64,000 nucleotides of DNA from Acanthornis magna. Its lineage: Eukaryota; Chordata; Aves; Passeriformes; Acanthizidae. Made by a program: the position numbers and the translations under genes. Of this stretch, positions 23,701 through 38,700 are shown in pieces. Under the pieces are notes generated by a model. The model searched no databases and had not been told where the DNA came from. It was given only the letters and a program-made list of their open reading frames with translations. Where the stretch lies: assembly GCA_036785705.1 (NCBI GenBank), contig JAWUZG010000018.1, positions 3,817,501 through 3,881,500 of the forward strand, in the 5' to 3' direction. Within the stretch, counting starts at the first letter, position 1; the number at the start of each line of letters is the position of its first letter.

Positions 23701-26700
23701 AGCATGGTCACATTTGCAGCCCATCCAATTAACAGGAACGCTGGAATCAGCAACACAATCGCCTGCAGAAGGAATGAGTCACACGGTTACATCTGAGCCG
23801 CGCTTGTTAAAGCCGAGCTCGAGGTGTCCTGCCAGTTCCCTTCCGCGGATGGGACAGCACACGAGTTAGAAGCAGAAAGCCCTTTCTTCCCCAGAACACA
23901 AAGTCACCTGGATGGCCACACAGCAGCACAATGCATTTTTCTGTTCGCTCTCACTATCACATGGTTGCACACCACATGCAAGCTCTCCCTCTACAGATCT
24001 GTCGTTTCAGGGGGATTTTTTCTCTTGTTCTGTATTGACCTGGACAGAAATCTGTCTTTAACTCTTCATCTCCTGAGCTGGCAGAAGAGAAGAAAAAGCT
24101 TGTGTGCAGCAGGACTACAGCTCCTCTGCTTTTTCTCAGCTGTATTGGCTGATTTTATCTTTTAGCTTTCAGATTTCTGTAGCCAAGAGGAATAAAGGGG
24201 GGAGAGGGTGCATCTAAAATTCAAACCCCCAAAATTAAATGCATTCTTTATCTCCTCCGAGGGCTGGACTTCAGTTCCCCTGTGATGTCTCCCTCACAGA
24301 GCTCCTGCAGACAAGACAGATCAGATCTGCTTGGTGTGTGATAAAGGAGGGTATTCACTGCCACCAGTGCCTCATTTTGAAGATTCAGTTATAAATGAGC
24401 TACTGTAGCCACTGTGCTGAGAGAGGCCACGTTTGCCATATGGTGAACACTCACAAAGTGCCAGAAGAACTTCAGCAAAAGGGGGAACTCCCACAAAACC
24501 CACTGGCATCCATGGCCAGAGTGCCCCAGGGCCAGGGGGTCTCTGCATAGTGGACATGGGTGTTCACGAGGAGCCACCAGCCCAGCAAAGAGTGTTGGAG
24601 GTAACTGCGTGTCCCAGGGCAGGAGAGGAAGGAGTGTAAAAATGAGAGGTGCAAAGGGCAGTGCAGTGCCAGCAAACACAGCAGGCTGGCAGAGCACACG
24701 GGGGAGGCTGATGTGGAGGGTGAAGCAGCAGCTGATGTTCATCCACAGGGAAACGTGACACCAGCAGCCTGACATCAGCGTTTGCCTGCCAGGGATCAGG
24801 GTGGAGATTGTTTCACCAGCAGAAATCACTTTAAGAAAAACTGAGTCAATTCACTGGAATGTAGTGGTTTGGAAATCTTCTACCCTGCCACCGCTGCAAT
24901 CACACCTCAAAATAATGTAAAATATATTGATTGAGGCTCTAACAGCCCAAGCAAACCTATTGCCAAGGAGCCAAGGCAGTGCTTTGTTTATTTCCACACA
25001 CAAATGTAAAGCACAAGACATATCTACTGCTCCCACAGCTGTATAAACTGCAGGGGGCTGTTCCCTGTCATCCCAGCACAGCAGCTGCAGCATCTCTGCA
25101 AAGAGAGAGCCAAGCAAAACAAAGGAATGCACACTTTTGTCAGTGAAACTTTGGTAGGAATATTGGTATGTGCTTTTGTTACGTGTGATACTGATGATCA
25201 CAAATCAGAGATCGGAAAAAGAATCTATTTCTCCCTGCCCAGCAGTGAAACATACCCTAGGGAAAGCCTGTCAAACACAAAGATGGCCAGATTGAAAATA
25301 ATTTCCCAGAAAGAGAGTCAGAGATCAACTCCAAAGCAGCTTTAGTAGTTTCAATGTCTGCACTGCAAGAGAAATCACTGAAATAAAGCATACTCCTCAC
25401 AATATTTACCTAATTTGCACAGATGGACAATCTGTTCTCATTCCTTACTGCAATTAAATATGAAGAACACGAAGTTTCAATAATATTGGTGCCCATATCG
25501 TAAGACATGGTTCTAATGTTCCAAAGTTTAGTTAGATTGATAACTGCCCAACAACCACAGTTTAAAGAAGTCATTTAGCTGGATAGATGAGACAGAAATT
25601 TCTTTTGATTGGACAAATACAGCCTGCAAGTACCCTTCACTGCACTTTAGACTGAAAATTAACATGTCAGATTTGTGGGGGGGAAAGAAAAAAGAAATAT
25701 ATATTTTTTTTTTTACCCTTTTAACAGCTCTGATTTCATTTCCTGGCTTGATTCGGCGAGCATAGCCTCCCTGGATCACAGCCATTGTTATTCCAATAAA
25801 GAAAAACATCTTGCCCTGCTGCATGCTGGAAGGGAGGCAAAAACACAGATTAAGGAGTCACGCACAGAGCTTTCTGCCCCGGGATTCACCAATCCTGTGC
25901 CGACCCTGTCCTGAGCAAGGGACACAAAATGCCTTTTGGGGCTCACGCAGCAGAGCAGAGCAGAGCTCTCAGAGCACTGACATCAGCAAGCAGAGAGCAA
26001 GAAGGGAGAACTGCGAGGTCTCATCCTGTGGATGGGAGGGATGATGCTGGCAAGTGCTGCAGCCACCTCTGGACTGCTGAGGTGTAGGCCAGGGTTTCTG
26101 GGGTGGCCCACAAAACCCTACACATAAATTACCCTGTGCTGTGGACATCTGTGCCATGTGCATGGGAAATGTTGGTTTCTGAGGAGCAGCTCAGGGAGGG
26201 CTTTGATGGAGGTGACCAAGGCACAACATGGTGGTGATTGGGCGTCGAGGGAAGTTTGAGACATCGCTCCCTTCACCCTTCAGTTTTCTTTGATTCTCCC
26301 CTCTCTTTCTGACTGAACTGTGTGGATATTCTCAAGTGAAGGGCCTCACCTCCACAAGAAGCTTGCTGCCTCACAGCCTGTGCTGCTGGCACACAGCTCT
26401 GCAGCTCTCTGAGGGCTGCCCTGAACACACAACAGGACACAAAAGAGCTCAGTACAGTGCAAAACCTCTCCTTGACACACGGGGATTAGTTAAGCCACAA
26501 ACTGTAATCAAAGACATACAGGGAAAGATGAGACAGCCCCCTGAGAATTACTCAGAGGGAAGGACACGCATAGGAATCAAGTTGCAAGTTCACGTTCCTG
26601 GCTGGAATTCTTCCTGTGAGCTGGCAGGAGTATTTCAAGCAGAGCTGTTGGTGGATGCTGTTCTCTTTCTTCTCTGGTATTTGACTACAGGAAATCAGGC

Positions 26701-29700
26701 TCTGTGACATGACTGCACGCCATATGCAATGCAGAACACTGGTGAGCAATCTAATCACGAGATATCCCCCCATTCTTTGCCTCTTTGAGCTTCAAGATTT
26801 GTCCTGATACCTAAAACCTCTTCTGAGCAAGAAAAGGTTTTACTATAATCAATACAAGTAGCACAGCTATACATATACCAGGAGCTTTAATTTGATCTTG
26901 TATATTTATATTCTCTTATTATTAGAAGTTGTAGAATACTTCCTTTCATGATTAACTTTGTGTATATATTTAATGAATTCTTCTCATGAAGCCCAAGTAT
27001 CACTGAATGCAGGGGTGGCTTTACTGAGAGGTTTTACTACAGACAGAAAGCCTCTCTTGAAAATACATGAAAAGACCTTAAATCAAGATTTTGCAAAATA
27101 TCCTATTCAAAATATACAACATTTATATTCAAAGTGTGCAATACCTGCTGAAGTGGAATCTCTGGTGAGTGAGAAAACTCAGCGTATACTCCAAGCCAGA
27201 AAACAGGAAGAGGTACAGGAAGTAAGCCAGGCCCAAAATTTTGAGATTCTGAAGATCTAAACAAACAAAAAACCAAACAAACACCAAGGGGGTGGGAGGT
27301 GGGGAAAGAAACATGGTGGTGTTTTTCAAGCAAAGCTTGAGAATAAAACCACAATAGAAAAGCAACATTCATCAACTGTATAGGGAAATGTTCTCACCTC
27401 AGATGCTCATTTTAAATATCCATACAAGAAAAGCCACGAAAAGAGTCCTACCCACTCCACCTCCCTTCTTCTGAGGGGAGGACAGACAAACCCCCTGGGT
27501 CACCCTGATTTCACTCACCCAGTCCAGGCCCTCCACCTCACCTTCACACCTCTGCCTATATGGGGACTGATGGATTGATTTTATTTATTTTAATCCACAC
27601 CTGTATCCCACCCAACACCTTGATGCTGCTCTCAGTATGTTACTGACTAAAGCACACTATCCCTTTCTCTAAGCTGCAAATGGTCTGTGCCAGGTTACCT
27701 TGGTTTTTTTGCCAATGCAGGCTTTGACAGGTTTTCTCCAAAGAGGCCAATATTGCCCTATTCCTGACAGCAGTAAGGAGGACTGAATGGTAAGCTGGTG
27801 TACCTGACAAATACTGATTTATTTTCTGCAGCTTGAAGAAATTCATGTAGAGAATCCTACATCTCCAAGTTGTGAATTGAGAAATCAAATTCCAGTCTGA
27901 AGTTTCCTTGTTTGCAGTTTGAATAAGCAAAGTCACATCTCCTTTGCTCATGCCTTGATCTATCTTTAAATCACTTCACTTACTGCAGCCAGCGGCTGAG
28001 GAAAACACAAGTATTGAGTCAGAAATCTTCAAAACACTTGTCTTCTAAACTTTCTTTTGGGGCTAACAAGACCAAGGTCCAATGGAACTTCACTTCTGTG
28101 TTCATAAGTTATTAAGGTGGGTTTTAAATGAGCAAACAGAGTGCTGCTTCTGGAATGGGTTGAATACAGTTTTCATTTAGAGATCAACACCACACAGAAA
28201 AAGACACAAAGTATTACTGTAAAAAGCCATCTGACACTTACTCTGCTCTGAAGGGGATTCCTTTCCTCGGGTGACTGCAGAGAACTGAAATAAAGCCAAA
28301 GGACTGAGCAAGTCAGCTGCTGCCTGAAACCCAGATGTCACAGAGGAGACCTGATCAAAGACAGAAAGAGGTTTATTTAAAACCCTAATGTAATAACCAC
28401 TGCTGGGAACTGACAGTAACCACCAAATGTGCCTCTACACCTACACAAATCATCTGAGATGAAACAAGGCACCTGGCACTGGGATTTGAGTGGGCCCCAA
28501 TAACAGCCCAGACTTTCTGAACCCAGAACTGGCTCCTGCACTATAACTGAAAAGTAGAGCACTGATAGCACCTTTTGCTGAAGACAAAAGAGAGATTCTT
28601 CTTCGTCTTCTTACAAAACAGAAGAGGCTCATTCTCCACAGCCTGGAAGGTGGCTTTATTTGGTTCACCTTTTGCATCATCCCTCCTGTCCAAAGAACAT
28701 TTACTGGGAAAATAATGGCACATCTGCCTGCAAGCTCACAGGAAGCTGAGGATTTGCTCCTGTTTTACAAATCTGAGACCAGTATGTGCAGCACATCAAA
28801 CACTGGTCTGTTTTGGTACTGGTTACTGTTTTAGCCAGCCAGTGACACCTCCTGGGGAAGAAAAGGAAAATATAATTTTTAGAGAGATTCTTTGGAGATA
28901 TTTTAGAGAAATTTCCAAGGAGATTCTGCCCAGCCACAGTGTGTGGCTTTTTAAAGAGGAAAATTAATTTTGTAGCACTTCTGGGCCTTGTACTCTGTAC
29001 GTCTCAACCTAATTATGCACCTAGTGGCACTCTCTCTGCTCCTTACCCACAGACACTTCGAAGATGCTTATTCTTCCATATGTAGAGAATTCACTTTTTT
29101 TTTTTCTGTTTTTTTAAAAATTCTAAAATTAAGAAAATTAAAGAAAACACTAAGTGAAATAATGTCTAAATTACTAGAAAACAAATTCCCTAAATTACTG
29201 GGTAAACAATATTTCTTAGAGTAGAATTTCGCCTGTCACTTTACACAACAGCCACAGGAAGAGATAAGACACTCAAGAATCCTGAATAATCACACGTAGT
29301 ATTTCACGCTTCCAAAGCACTGCACAGGCTTTATCTGATGAGCTTCCTTCAGTTCCCAGAGAGGGAGGGAGGGAGCTATTATCCCTTTGAGGGCAGAGAT
29401 TAAAGGTCAGATTATCAATGGAACTTAATCTCAGTGCATGACCTGAGGACTCATTATGGGCTGGATTTAATGAAGCTGTAAACAAATCAACCTTCAATAT
29501 GGTATTAACGTGACCCCTGTCTTGTTTTGATAGTCAGAGCTTCTGAGTCCAGCAGAGCTCTGGAGCCCATTAGTCTCACAACAGCAACCAGTTCAGTAGA
29601 CCAGGCTGGGCTGGTCTGAAGCCATGAAGCTGCTGATTCACACAGAACATACTGAGATATTTATTCTCCCTCCCACTGCATTTATTGCAGAAAGTAAACA

Positions 29701-32700
29701 GACACGCCCAAGAAGTTTGCTCACGCTGTTGAGAAGTCAAAGAGGATTTCCTGAAGCTGGCTTGCAGCAATCCCCAGCTCCTGCATGTGTTGGTACGATG
29801 GGGTTTGCACTCCAGCACAGAGAATCTGGGCACAAACTCTCTACAAACATGTTTGCCAGTAGTAAAAACACCCCGTACTTTGTACCTGTTTTGAATCCAT
29901 GTCAGACAGGATGCCAAGCTGTTTTATAAAGAGCTGATTTTAGTTTGGTCCAGAGGACATTCATTATATATGCAAATCTTTAAAATCTTAGGTGTTTTAT
30001 GAAATATTTATATATACCTATTCAATTTTTTAATATAGGTGTGTTTGTGTGTGTGCACATAATTTTTTTTCAATTTCTCCTATCTTTGCCATAGAAACAG
30101 TGGTCTAGAAGTGATCTCATTCACTGATTCATAATGAAAACATTGTCCTAAAACTGGCTAAAGGGTTTCACCATCCCCCAAAAAGTATACACTGCCCATT
30201 TCAGTCAATGTCAGCAGCTGCATGAAGTTTAGTTTCTCCACAGGTTCAAACTCTGCAACATCTACCTTGTATTTAATTTCTATTCTTATAATTTATTACT
30301 CCACAATTGCTCAATTTTACTTCATGATCACCCCACAAGTCACCTTGAATGGCTAGCACTTTTCACAGTGTCTTTGCTCATTCTGTTTTCCTCTGATGCA
30401 GAGAGAGTCAGTAACAGTCTGGAAGGCAGAGTCACTCCACATCAGGAATGCAGCCTGGGCCTTCCGAGCTGCAGCCTCACCTTCGAATCCAGACACTGTT
30501 TAGTATGCACAGAGCGCAGCTTTGTCTTTCCACAAGTCTGCTACTGATACACACAGTCCAGAAAAAAAGAGCTGTAAGACCCTCTCTCCAACTAGGCAGC
30601 CTCGCTCATGGCTAGCTTAGCTAAAAACTAACTCAAAAGCTCTTAAAAGGGACTGATTCTGTTAGAGACCTTCCTATTTCTCCCTTCTCCCAGTCAGGTC
30701 ACAGCAGGGGCTGTTTTGGCTACCACAAGGCCAGTGTCTGACCCTCTTCACCTGACCAACTCGCGGAACAGTTGATAAAAAGAGGAAGGAGGAGAGTAAA
30801 GATTCCATTCTCTTTGGATGAAAACACATCCTTGTTCCCCATCCGCCTCTGTTTTCCCCTTCCTACAAGTTAATTCCAACATGAAACAATATGAAATACT
30901 CTCTCCTGTGAAAAGCAGACTGATAGAGAAACAAAGGTATAATGAGAACATAGTAAATTTCAAGGAAACAGATGTCTGATCCCACTGGCACATCCTCCTG
31001 CCAGTTATGATGATCATTTCCCCTCTTTTTACAGCTTTGTCCTTCCAACATATTCCACTCCTATACTGTGGGAGCACCTGCTCCAGCTCAGCCCAGCCAA
31101 GTTCCAGAAAGGCAGTCAACATACCTGCCATTTCTCTGTCATCCACGAACCAAGAAAATGGCTCACTCCCACTCAGAAAGTGGGAGGAATTACCAAAGAG
31201 AGCAGAGCAGCCTAATAGCTGAAATTACAAATATGCTGGAACGCATGGATCACATGCCCAGATGGAGGCTGACAGCACATGAGCACTGACACCAGCCACA
31301 AGAAGCACCAAACCACCCTGCCACGAGCAGCCAAACACCTTGTCCTGTGTACTTTGTGCGACTGGGACCCACCCACTGCGGCACAGGGGCAGAGCTCCAA
31401 AAAGCAGCAACAGAGAGCTCTTTTCCTTACCAAAATTCGGTGTGGATGGCTAACACAGACCAGCTGATAAGGAGAGCTCTCAGGAGGATACTAAAATGGG
31501 GAGGGATCTATTCAGTCATCACATAATCCTAAAAGGCACTGAAGCCATTTAATCACTCTACAGCAAAGGAGGAATTGTTTACAGGACACAGATTCTCTCT
31601 GCAGCACCTCCCTACGTCACCATGCTGCCACCTTCCCCAAGCGTGCAGCTCTAACTAAGAACAGGATTTGATCCGGAACATTTAGAAACAGCCAAATAGG
31701 AAAGAGGAACAGATGACACATGGAAGAGTTGTTAAAAGAAAATAAAATAGCTGTAGTGCTTGGGAACACAGTGTGAGCAACAGATGTCACATGGGACACA
31801 ACCTGCTGGGAAACTCTCAGGGAAGGTGCAAAGTTTTGCCCTGGTAGGATCACTGCAGACAAAAGTTTCCTGAACGGTTCTCAGTGTCAAATGGGTTTGG
31901 CTATCCAGAGACCAAGCATGCTCCAAAAACTGAGTGCTGTCTATAAACCAGGGGTCACAGGAAAGACCCAATCCACTGAAAGCCTTAAATCGAGTGCAGA
32001 TACCCAGGGCTGAATTCTGCCTCTCTCACTCTACAAAGGAGACTGTTCTATGAGACTTTTAATCAGATGTATCTTGGACAGTGTCCAATCACACTATATT
32101 AAATCATAATGTTAATAAATGTTTGGCCCCACAAATCCACTCAGTCACTGAATTTTAGCAGATGTAGGTATTTTCTATCTGTAGAAGGCAGAACAGTTCA
32201 GAAATAAGTACCTTGCTACTTCAGTGTTCAAAATATTTAAGCAAATACGAGATAGGAAGTAAGAAAATTTCTAACATATACTGGCTAAATGAAAGAAAAT
32301 CCAGTCTCTGATGCATTTACTTTCACAATTTGCTGAAATTCTTCCCCAAGGAGTCCTTGTGATCATAGTTTAAATTTCACAGTCTCCCTCCCATGTTCAT
32401 GTTAGGTTTTGAGAAATTTAAACTTAACACACCAAACCCAGCAATTAAGCAGTCATGTTAACTCTAAAGAACTTCTTATACTACACTGGGCTAGGAGATG
32501 GGATCATCCCTGAAAGTGTTCAAGGTGTTGGATGAGGTTTTGAGCAATCTGATCTAGTGGAAAGTGTCCCTGTCCATGGCAGGGAGGTTGGAAGTAGGTG
32601 ATCTTTAAGGTCCCTTGGAACCCAAAATATTCTATGGTTCTATGATCATACAACTGCTTTGACACCAGCCTTAATAATAATCCTAGTCCCAGGAATGAGC

Positions 32701-35700
32701 TGGATTTCTGAGACACTGGCTAAGCCTGTTCTTCACTGTTTCCAGTATTTCAACAATTCTCAAATCCTATTTTTACAGAAAACACAGATCTTGAGACTGA
32801 TGGTCCATTTACCCGTTTTTCCTTGGGAAGTGTCTCTGGAAGAAGGAGGAAGATGAAAATGAAATCAGCCACAGAGAACACGAGTGCTGACAATGCTGAC
32901 CGGAGGTAGAAGACTTCTCCTTTCTCTGTCTGCATGGCAAGGTAAGCACCCATCATGGGGCCCAGGGTGAAGCCCAGGGAGAAAGCAACACCAATCATGG
33001 CCTGCAGGGATACAGTGAATACAGGGTGTTTTAAAAAACAGTTTTTTCAGGTAGCTCAGTTCTGAAATGACTCGGTTTAAGCACGGACAGAACCTAATCA
33101 CCCTGAGGATGCACAGCAAAGAGCATGAAGTGTGCAAAACCTGCTCTTTCCAAATAACCAATTTTGTTTCCTGTCCAGTCAGGGAAGTGTCAGGAACAGG
33201 CAATGGCCCATCACTGTTCAGGAATAGCTTCAGTCAGATGCCATTTGCTCCCCAGAAAGCAGAACGAACATGCCTGCTTTGCTCTGGAAAAGAGGAGAAT
33301 ACAAGCCATGTGGATGTGAACCATGCTGTACTAAGCAACTTGTTCTCAGGCCCTAAAAATAGGCCCTGACCCATTTTATTTACTAGTGCTGTATGGCTAT
33401 CTCTCTCCACAAATAAAAATGCATTTTGGCTCACCAGGATTGTAATAAATTGCTCGGAAGAATCATTAGCTATCACTGTGAAACCTAAAGCCTTCCCCTC
33501 CCAAGAAGCAGCTGTCCCATCTAGTGGCTTATAACAATCTGTTAAGAGAAGTCTGGGCCTCCAAGGTTTTATAGGATAAAAAATATAACTGGTAATTCAC
33601 AGGCCGAGTTCAGCCTGCAGGGTGTTTCCATCTGGGCCACTGCCTTCTGCAAGTGGATAGGGCAGCTGCTCATACTTCTCAGTCAGCCAAATGTCACATC
33701 CTTTACCCACTGAGCTCAGATCCTGAAGCCAGAGCAGCGTGCAAGGAAGGCAGGAGCACACTGTGCCGTGCTGCTGCGCTTCCACAGCTTGGGAAGGGCA
33801 GAAAAAGGAGTTGCCCTATAGCTGGCTTCCAGCTGCCAAAATTGGGGCATAATTTGGATTTCTAAGCTGTTAAAATCAGAATTGAAGTTACCAGCAGGAG
33901 TAACAGTTCTAACACTGAAACAGATCATTTTCCCATCTCTAGAGAATCTGCATTTCACTTGTAGGTGAAGGTCGTTGGCAAAAGTCCAGGAACTCCCAGG
34001 AATATCATCTGGCATCTTTCCAGAAGTAAGGTAGAATGTAAAGTCATGTTTTCACTTGATCAATGAATACACACCTGAGGAAGACATACTGAGCATCCAA
34101 AATCAATTAAAAGTTGCCTATTAAAACTAAATGTGCAACCCACAAGTGTAACTCACCATGCCCTTGCTCCGTGCTTTTGGAGACTGCAAATCAGCAATTA
34201 TAGCTGTGGAGAGGCTGACATTCCCTTTGCTTATTCCACCTATGATCCTGGAGAGAAGAAAAACGCCAAAAGTCCGAGAGGCAGCCCATAGTGAGTATGA
34301 TGCTATCAAACCCATCTGCAGAAGCAAGAAAGGGTTCTTTATAAAGCAAAGCAATGTTGATATATAATTTCTGCATATTTCCCAGCTAAACATTTACATT
34401 TTTTTTTTCAATGGCTGCTCCAAACCCCATGTAAACAGAAATGGCTGAATACATTGACACTGCACTGTCTTGAACAGTGATATACAAGAATGAAACAAGT
34501 CCATACAAACGACATACAATTGTGATATTTCTAACAAAATTAGAAGAGCTAAGTTCTGTGGAAGTTAAAGCAGTACTGGGCACAAAACATTTTTGTACAT
34601 TGCACTCCATTTGTTTTCAAATTCAAGAGAAATCTGAGTTCAAAATAAGGAGAACGTTCATGATAGGAAATACATCTTGCACTGCTATATAGCACTTCCT
34701 AACCAACAATTCCCAGGCTCTGTGGAACAGGGCATGAAGTGATCAGCCCTCATTAATCACCTGACGAACTAAAATACATAGGAATTAAGTCTAATATTTG
34801 TCAACAGAGCATCTGAAGTCATACTCCCACACACAGGGGAAAGGGACTTTGGAAAGTCACAGAAACAGGTAAGTATTTTGGTGCCTTTTATGCACAGTTC
34901 TGGATCTGGAAAGTTCAGTTTAAGCACTCACACTGGGACATGTGGCCAAGTGACTTGGCAAGAAACAATCAACAACCAACAGATCCAGAAAATTCAATTC
35001 TAGAACTGAATTGTGAGTGTCACAATTCACACACAATTCAATTTCTGTGCTAAACAGAGGATCATGGTGCCTTCCACTGAGCATTGAAATGCCATGACTA
35101 AGATCAGCATGTGACACATACCACTGTCATCAAGATGACAGGCCTTCTGCCCCAGTGGTCTGACACAGCACCAGTGAGGGGAGAGGAGAAAAACTGCAGG
35201 ATGGAAAAGATTGAGCCAATCAGACCTAAAAAAAAAAAAAATATATATAAAGAGATATGTATCATTATACTTGCTGCCTTCATTTTAAATACAAAGACAG
35301 CCAAGCTGTTCGAGATCTATCACACTATGTGTGATAAAAACTTGAAATTAAATGTAAAACAGCAGCTATGAAGAACAGCTTTGTCTCTGAAACCATGCTG
35401 CTCTCAGAACACCAACCTTGCTTGCCACTTAACTGAGGCAGCAAATATAGCCAGACCAGATGCACAGCCAGAGCAGAGTAACAGGCATAAACTGGATGAC
35501 TTACTGGGTACTTCACTGGTGAGAAAGGGTTTGAAACTCACTGGTTATTATGGAATGATGATTCTCCAATGTTTCCCTGCTGACTACATACATTTTCTGT
35601 TCTTAAAGCAGAGATAACACAGTGTTTAATAGTCACAGTTCTTTTAAGATTTTTTTGATTGTTTGAACCTGATTCTGTCACACTTAATTAGTTTTTCTTT

Positions 35701-38700
35701 CCTTTTTATCATGGAAAGAAGGACTTAAGCACTGCTGTTAGTGAGGCACCCTAAGAGGTAGGAGTGATTCCAACAGACTCCAAGAGTCTTTTGAAATCTG
35801 CCTCCAGCTTCTGTGATCTTTAATTCCTCTTTTCTCTTGCCATTTCTAGCTTCACAGACTTATTAATTTGCACTACACTCTCAACAAGCAGGCAAAAGAT
35901 GCCTTGCTGTCACAGCTTTTCACTAAAGAAAAAACTAGGTTATATGTCTTAGATCATTCAGCTATCAAAGCTTTAAAAGGCAGAGGAGAGACAGACCAGA
36001 AGTTCTGCTCACATCAACATTGAGGGAGGCAGAATATTGATACTGAACACCGTGTCGAGAAGAGCTGCTTGTGATAACTCAAAGCTCAAAAAGAAAAAGT
36101 GTAAAAAATCACACAGACTTTTACACTGGCAGTTTATGACACACAGTTCCCTTCATTGTGTTTCTAGCACTGTAAAAACACCCCTTCATGCCAAATATTT
36201 CCAAACCAACATGCAGCAAAGGCAGGGCTGTTCCACATGGGGGAAGGAGCCAGGAGCTGAGGGTGACCACAGCACTGGCAGTGCCCTCACCAGCCTGGGT
36301 GCCTCACGATCTGATGGGTTGGGCAGAGCAGGTGCTGCCAGCTGGGCTCACTGTCCATCCAGGGAGTCCAGTCTGGACCAGCAGGAGCCTGGGGCAGAGA
36401 AAGGAGTGGAAAAAACACTGTGTGTGATGTAGGTCAGGAGACAAGACACCTCCAACGTAGGGTCCAGGTCCATCCAAGCGATGGGGACAGAGACAGCCCT
36501 GGAGACAAGGTCTGGGTCTGAGCTGAAATACAGCTCCTGAATCACAGGGCAGAACATGGCTGGGTGATGACAGCAACTAAGTATTGGTGCTCTCAGGGCC
36601 CTGACATGGGCAGAGAGGTTTCTGCCTTGAAGAGGTTACAGTCTAAGCAAAAATGAAAGAGAGAGAAGTACGTCTGGCACTGGGAGAAACAAGATGATCT
36701 TGCAAGCACCTTCCCAGTCCTGGGTTCCTTGTGGCAGACAAGGGCACTGAGGGAATAGAGGCTGCAGGAAAACTGCAGTGGCCTCTGCTTAACACCACAG
36801 CCATCAGGAAAGTTTCCACACAGCACTCCCAAGACTACAGGACACGACAGGTAAAAGGAAAAGCAACAAGTTGGACTTGATTGGGAGTTCCCACCCCTTG
36901 TTTAAACAGTCTGAGATGGTGAGAAGGTGAAAGGAGAAGGCTTTTGGTCAAGCCTTAGAGGAAACAGAAAGTAGCTCCTGAGGGATTAAAGAAAACTGTT
37001 TCCTAGCATTCAAAGCCGGTAATTTGACTAAAAAATGAGCAGAGAAAGAAAAACATGCCTTCAAGGATACAGTGGGAAAGAGGAAAATGGGTTATAAACT
37101 TCCTAATGCCTGTTATATGCAATTGAACTACTTTAAATAGTAACAATACATTCATATTTATTCTGATTAAGTTTTGTGTTTAATTTAGTTTATTTTAAAA
37201 GCCTTTTACTTATCTTGGGGGAGGGCCTCAGCTCACTAAAAGGAGAGGGTAGAGAGGGTCTAATTAAAATTAATCCAGACATCCTCATATCTTCATACTC
37301 TGAAATCAGTTTCATCACAACTGTCTAAATGGCAAAGAAGCCAAAAGAGTCTCTGATGTGCAACATGACATATTTCCCTCACTATTCCTGCTGGAGCTCA
37401 TCCACACCAGTGTCCTACTGACAGAAAAGGCCTATGGGTCCTGGAAGCCAGCAGCTCTGCTGCTTTTAATAAGACTAATGAGATTTAGAAGCAGTGCTGC
37501 GCTATACCCGCACAAGGGGCAAGCAAGGCTGCAATTCACAAGTTTCTATTTTCACTGCTTCCTACTGATTGATCTCTGATCACGTGCAGATCAATTGCGA
37601 AGGGAGAGTAATTCCTGTGACTGCCAGGGCCCAGCACAGCAGGCTCCTGACCCTCAGCTGGCAGTCTGACAACAAGGAACAGCAGGCCTGTATTTCTGTA
37701 ACAATCTGTAGAACACATTAAGATCATAGGATAATTCAGGTTAAAAAGGAGCTCTGGAGGTCACCTACTCCAGCCACCTGCTCACAGGGTCAGCTGTGAG
37801 GTCAGAGCAGATTGTTCAGGGCCTTACCCAATCAGGGTTTGACAATCTTTGAGGATGGAGCCTGTTCCACTGACCATCCTCACTGGAAAAATGTTCCTCC
37901 CTATTTCTCATCTGAACCTCCCCTACTTAAACCTGTTGCCTCTCTTTCTCCCACCCACACTCAGTGAAGACCCTAGCTCTCCATAGCCTCCCCACAGGTG
38001 TTGGAAAGCTGCCATTCACTGCAGACCAGCCAAGGGCCCCAGACTCTCCATCTGCAGAGCCCTCCACTGAGCTCATCACTGTGCACGGACACCCTTCCTT
38101 GTACTGGGGGCCAAAACTGGAGGAGACACCTCAGATATTGTCTATCAAGTGCTGAGTAAAGGAAGATGATCACTTCCCTTAATCCACTGACTCTCATTCA
38201 TTCCTGCATCCCAGGAGCTGTTGGCACCTTTGCTGCCAGGGCTGGCTCATGCTCAGCTTGCTGCTCACCACGACCTCCAGGGCCACCAGCGTCCGGTCTG
38301 TATCATTGCAAGGACTGCTCTTTCCCATGGGCAGGACTTAAAATTTGTCCTTACTGAATTTCATAAGGTTCCCTTTATCCCATTCCTCCTGCCTGTGTAG
38401 GTGTCTCCAAATGACAGAGATGGGGCTGTCCAATTCTTTACTGCAATCAGTGTGGCGAAAACAAAATCATTCATAGTCTACTCTAAGAGACATTTTCTGT
38501 GTTACTTAAATCTAGAACTAATAACAGGCAAGCATGCTTTTTGTATTTCTTGTCATTCTTCACATCAACATTGCAAATAACTTGGAAAGAACATTGTTTT
38601 TTGGCTGTTAGCTTGTTTGTTTAGTTTCCCTACCTCCAAACAAGACACTGTTGTATTTCCGCTCTGGAGGTATTCCAGCCATCACTGCAAACCAGTCTAC

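Larger units (their letters stand above)
20735..28241 (-). other. MFSD10: MFSD10 3' introns
   Basis: Introns between coding exons 6 and 12, from 340 bp to about 1.95 kb. Many open frames of 60-150 codons on both strands are unconnected and unrecognised. I see no repeat copy I can name here. Confidence 0.7.

Noticed and set aside
29330..29430. Possible ancient MIR-like SINE (ATTATCCCTTTGAGGGCAGA)
   Set aside because: The resemblance is short and I cannot find the rest of the element.
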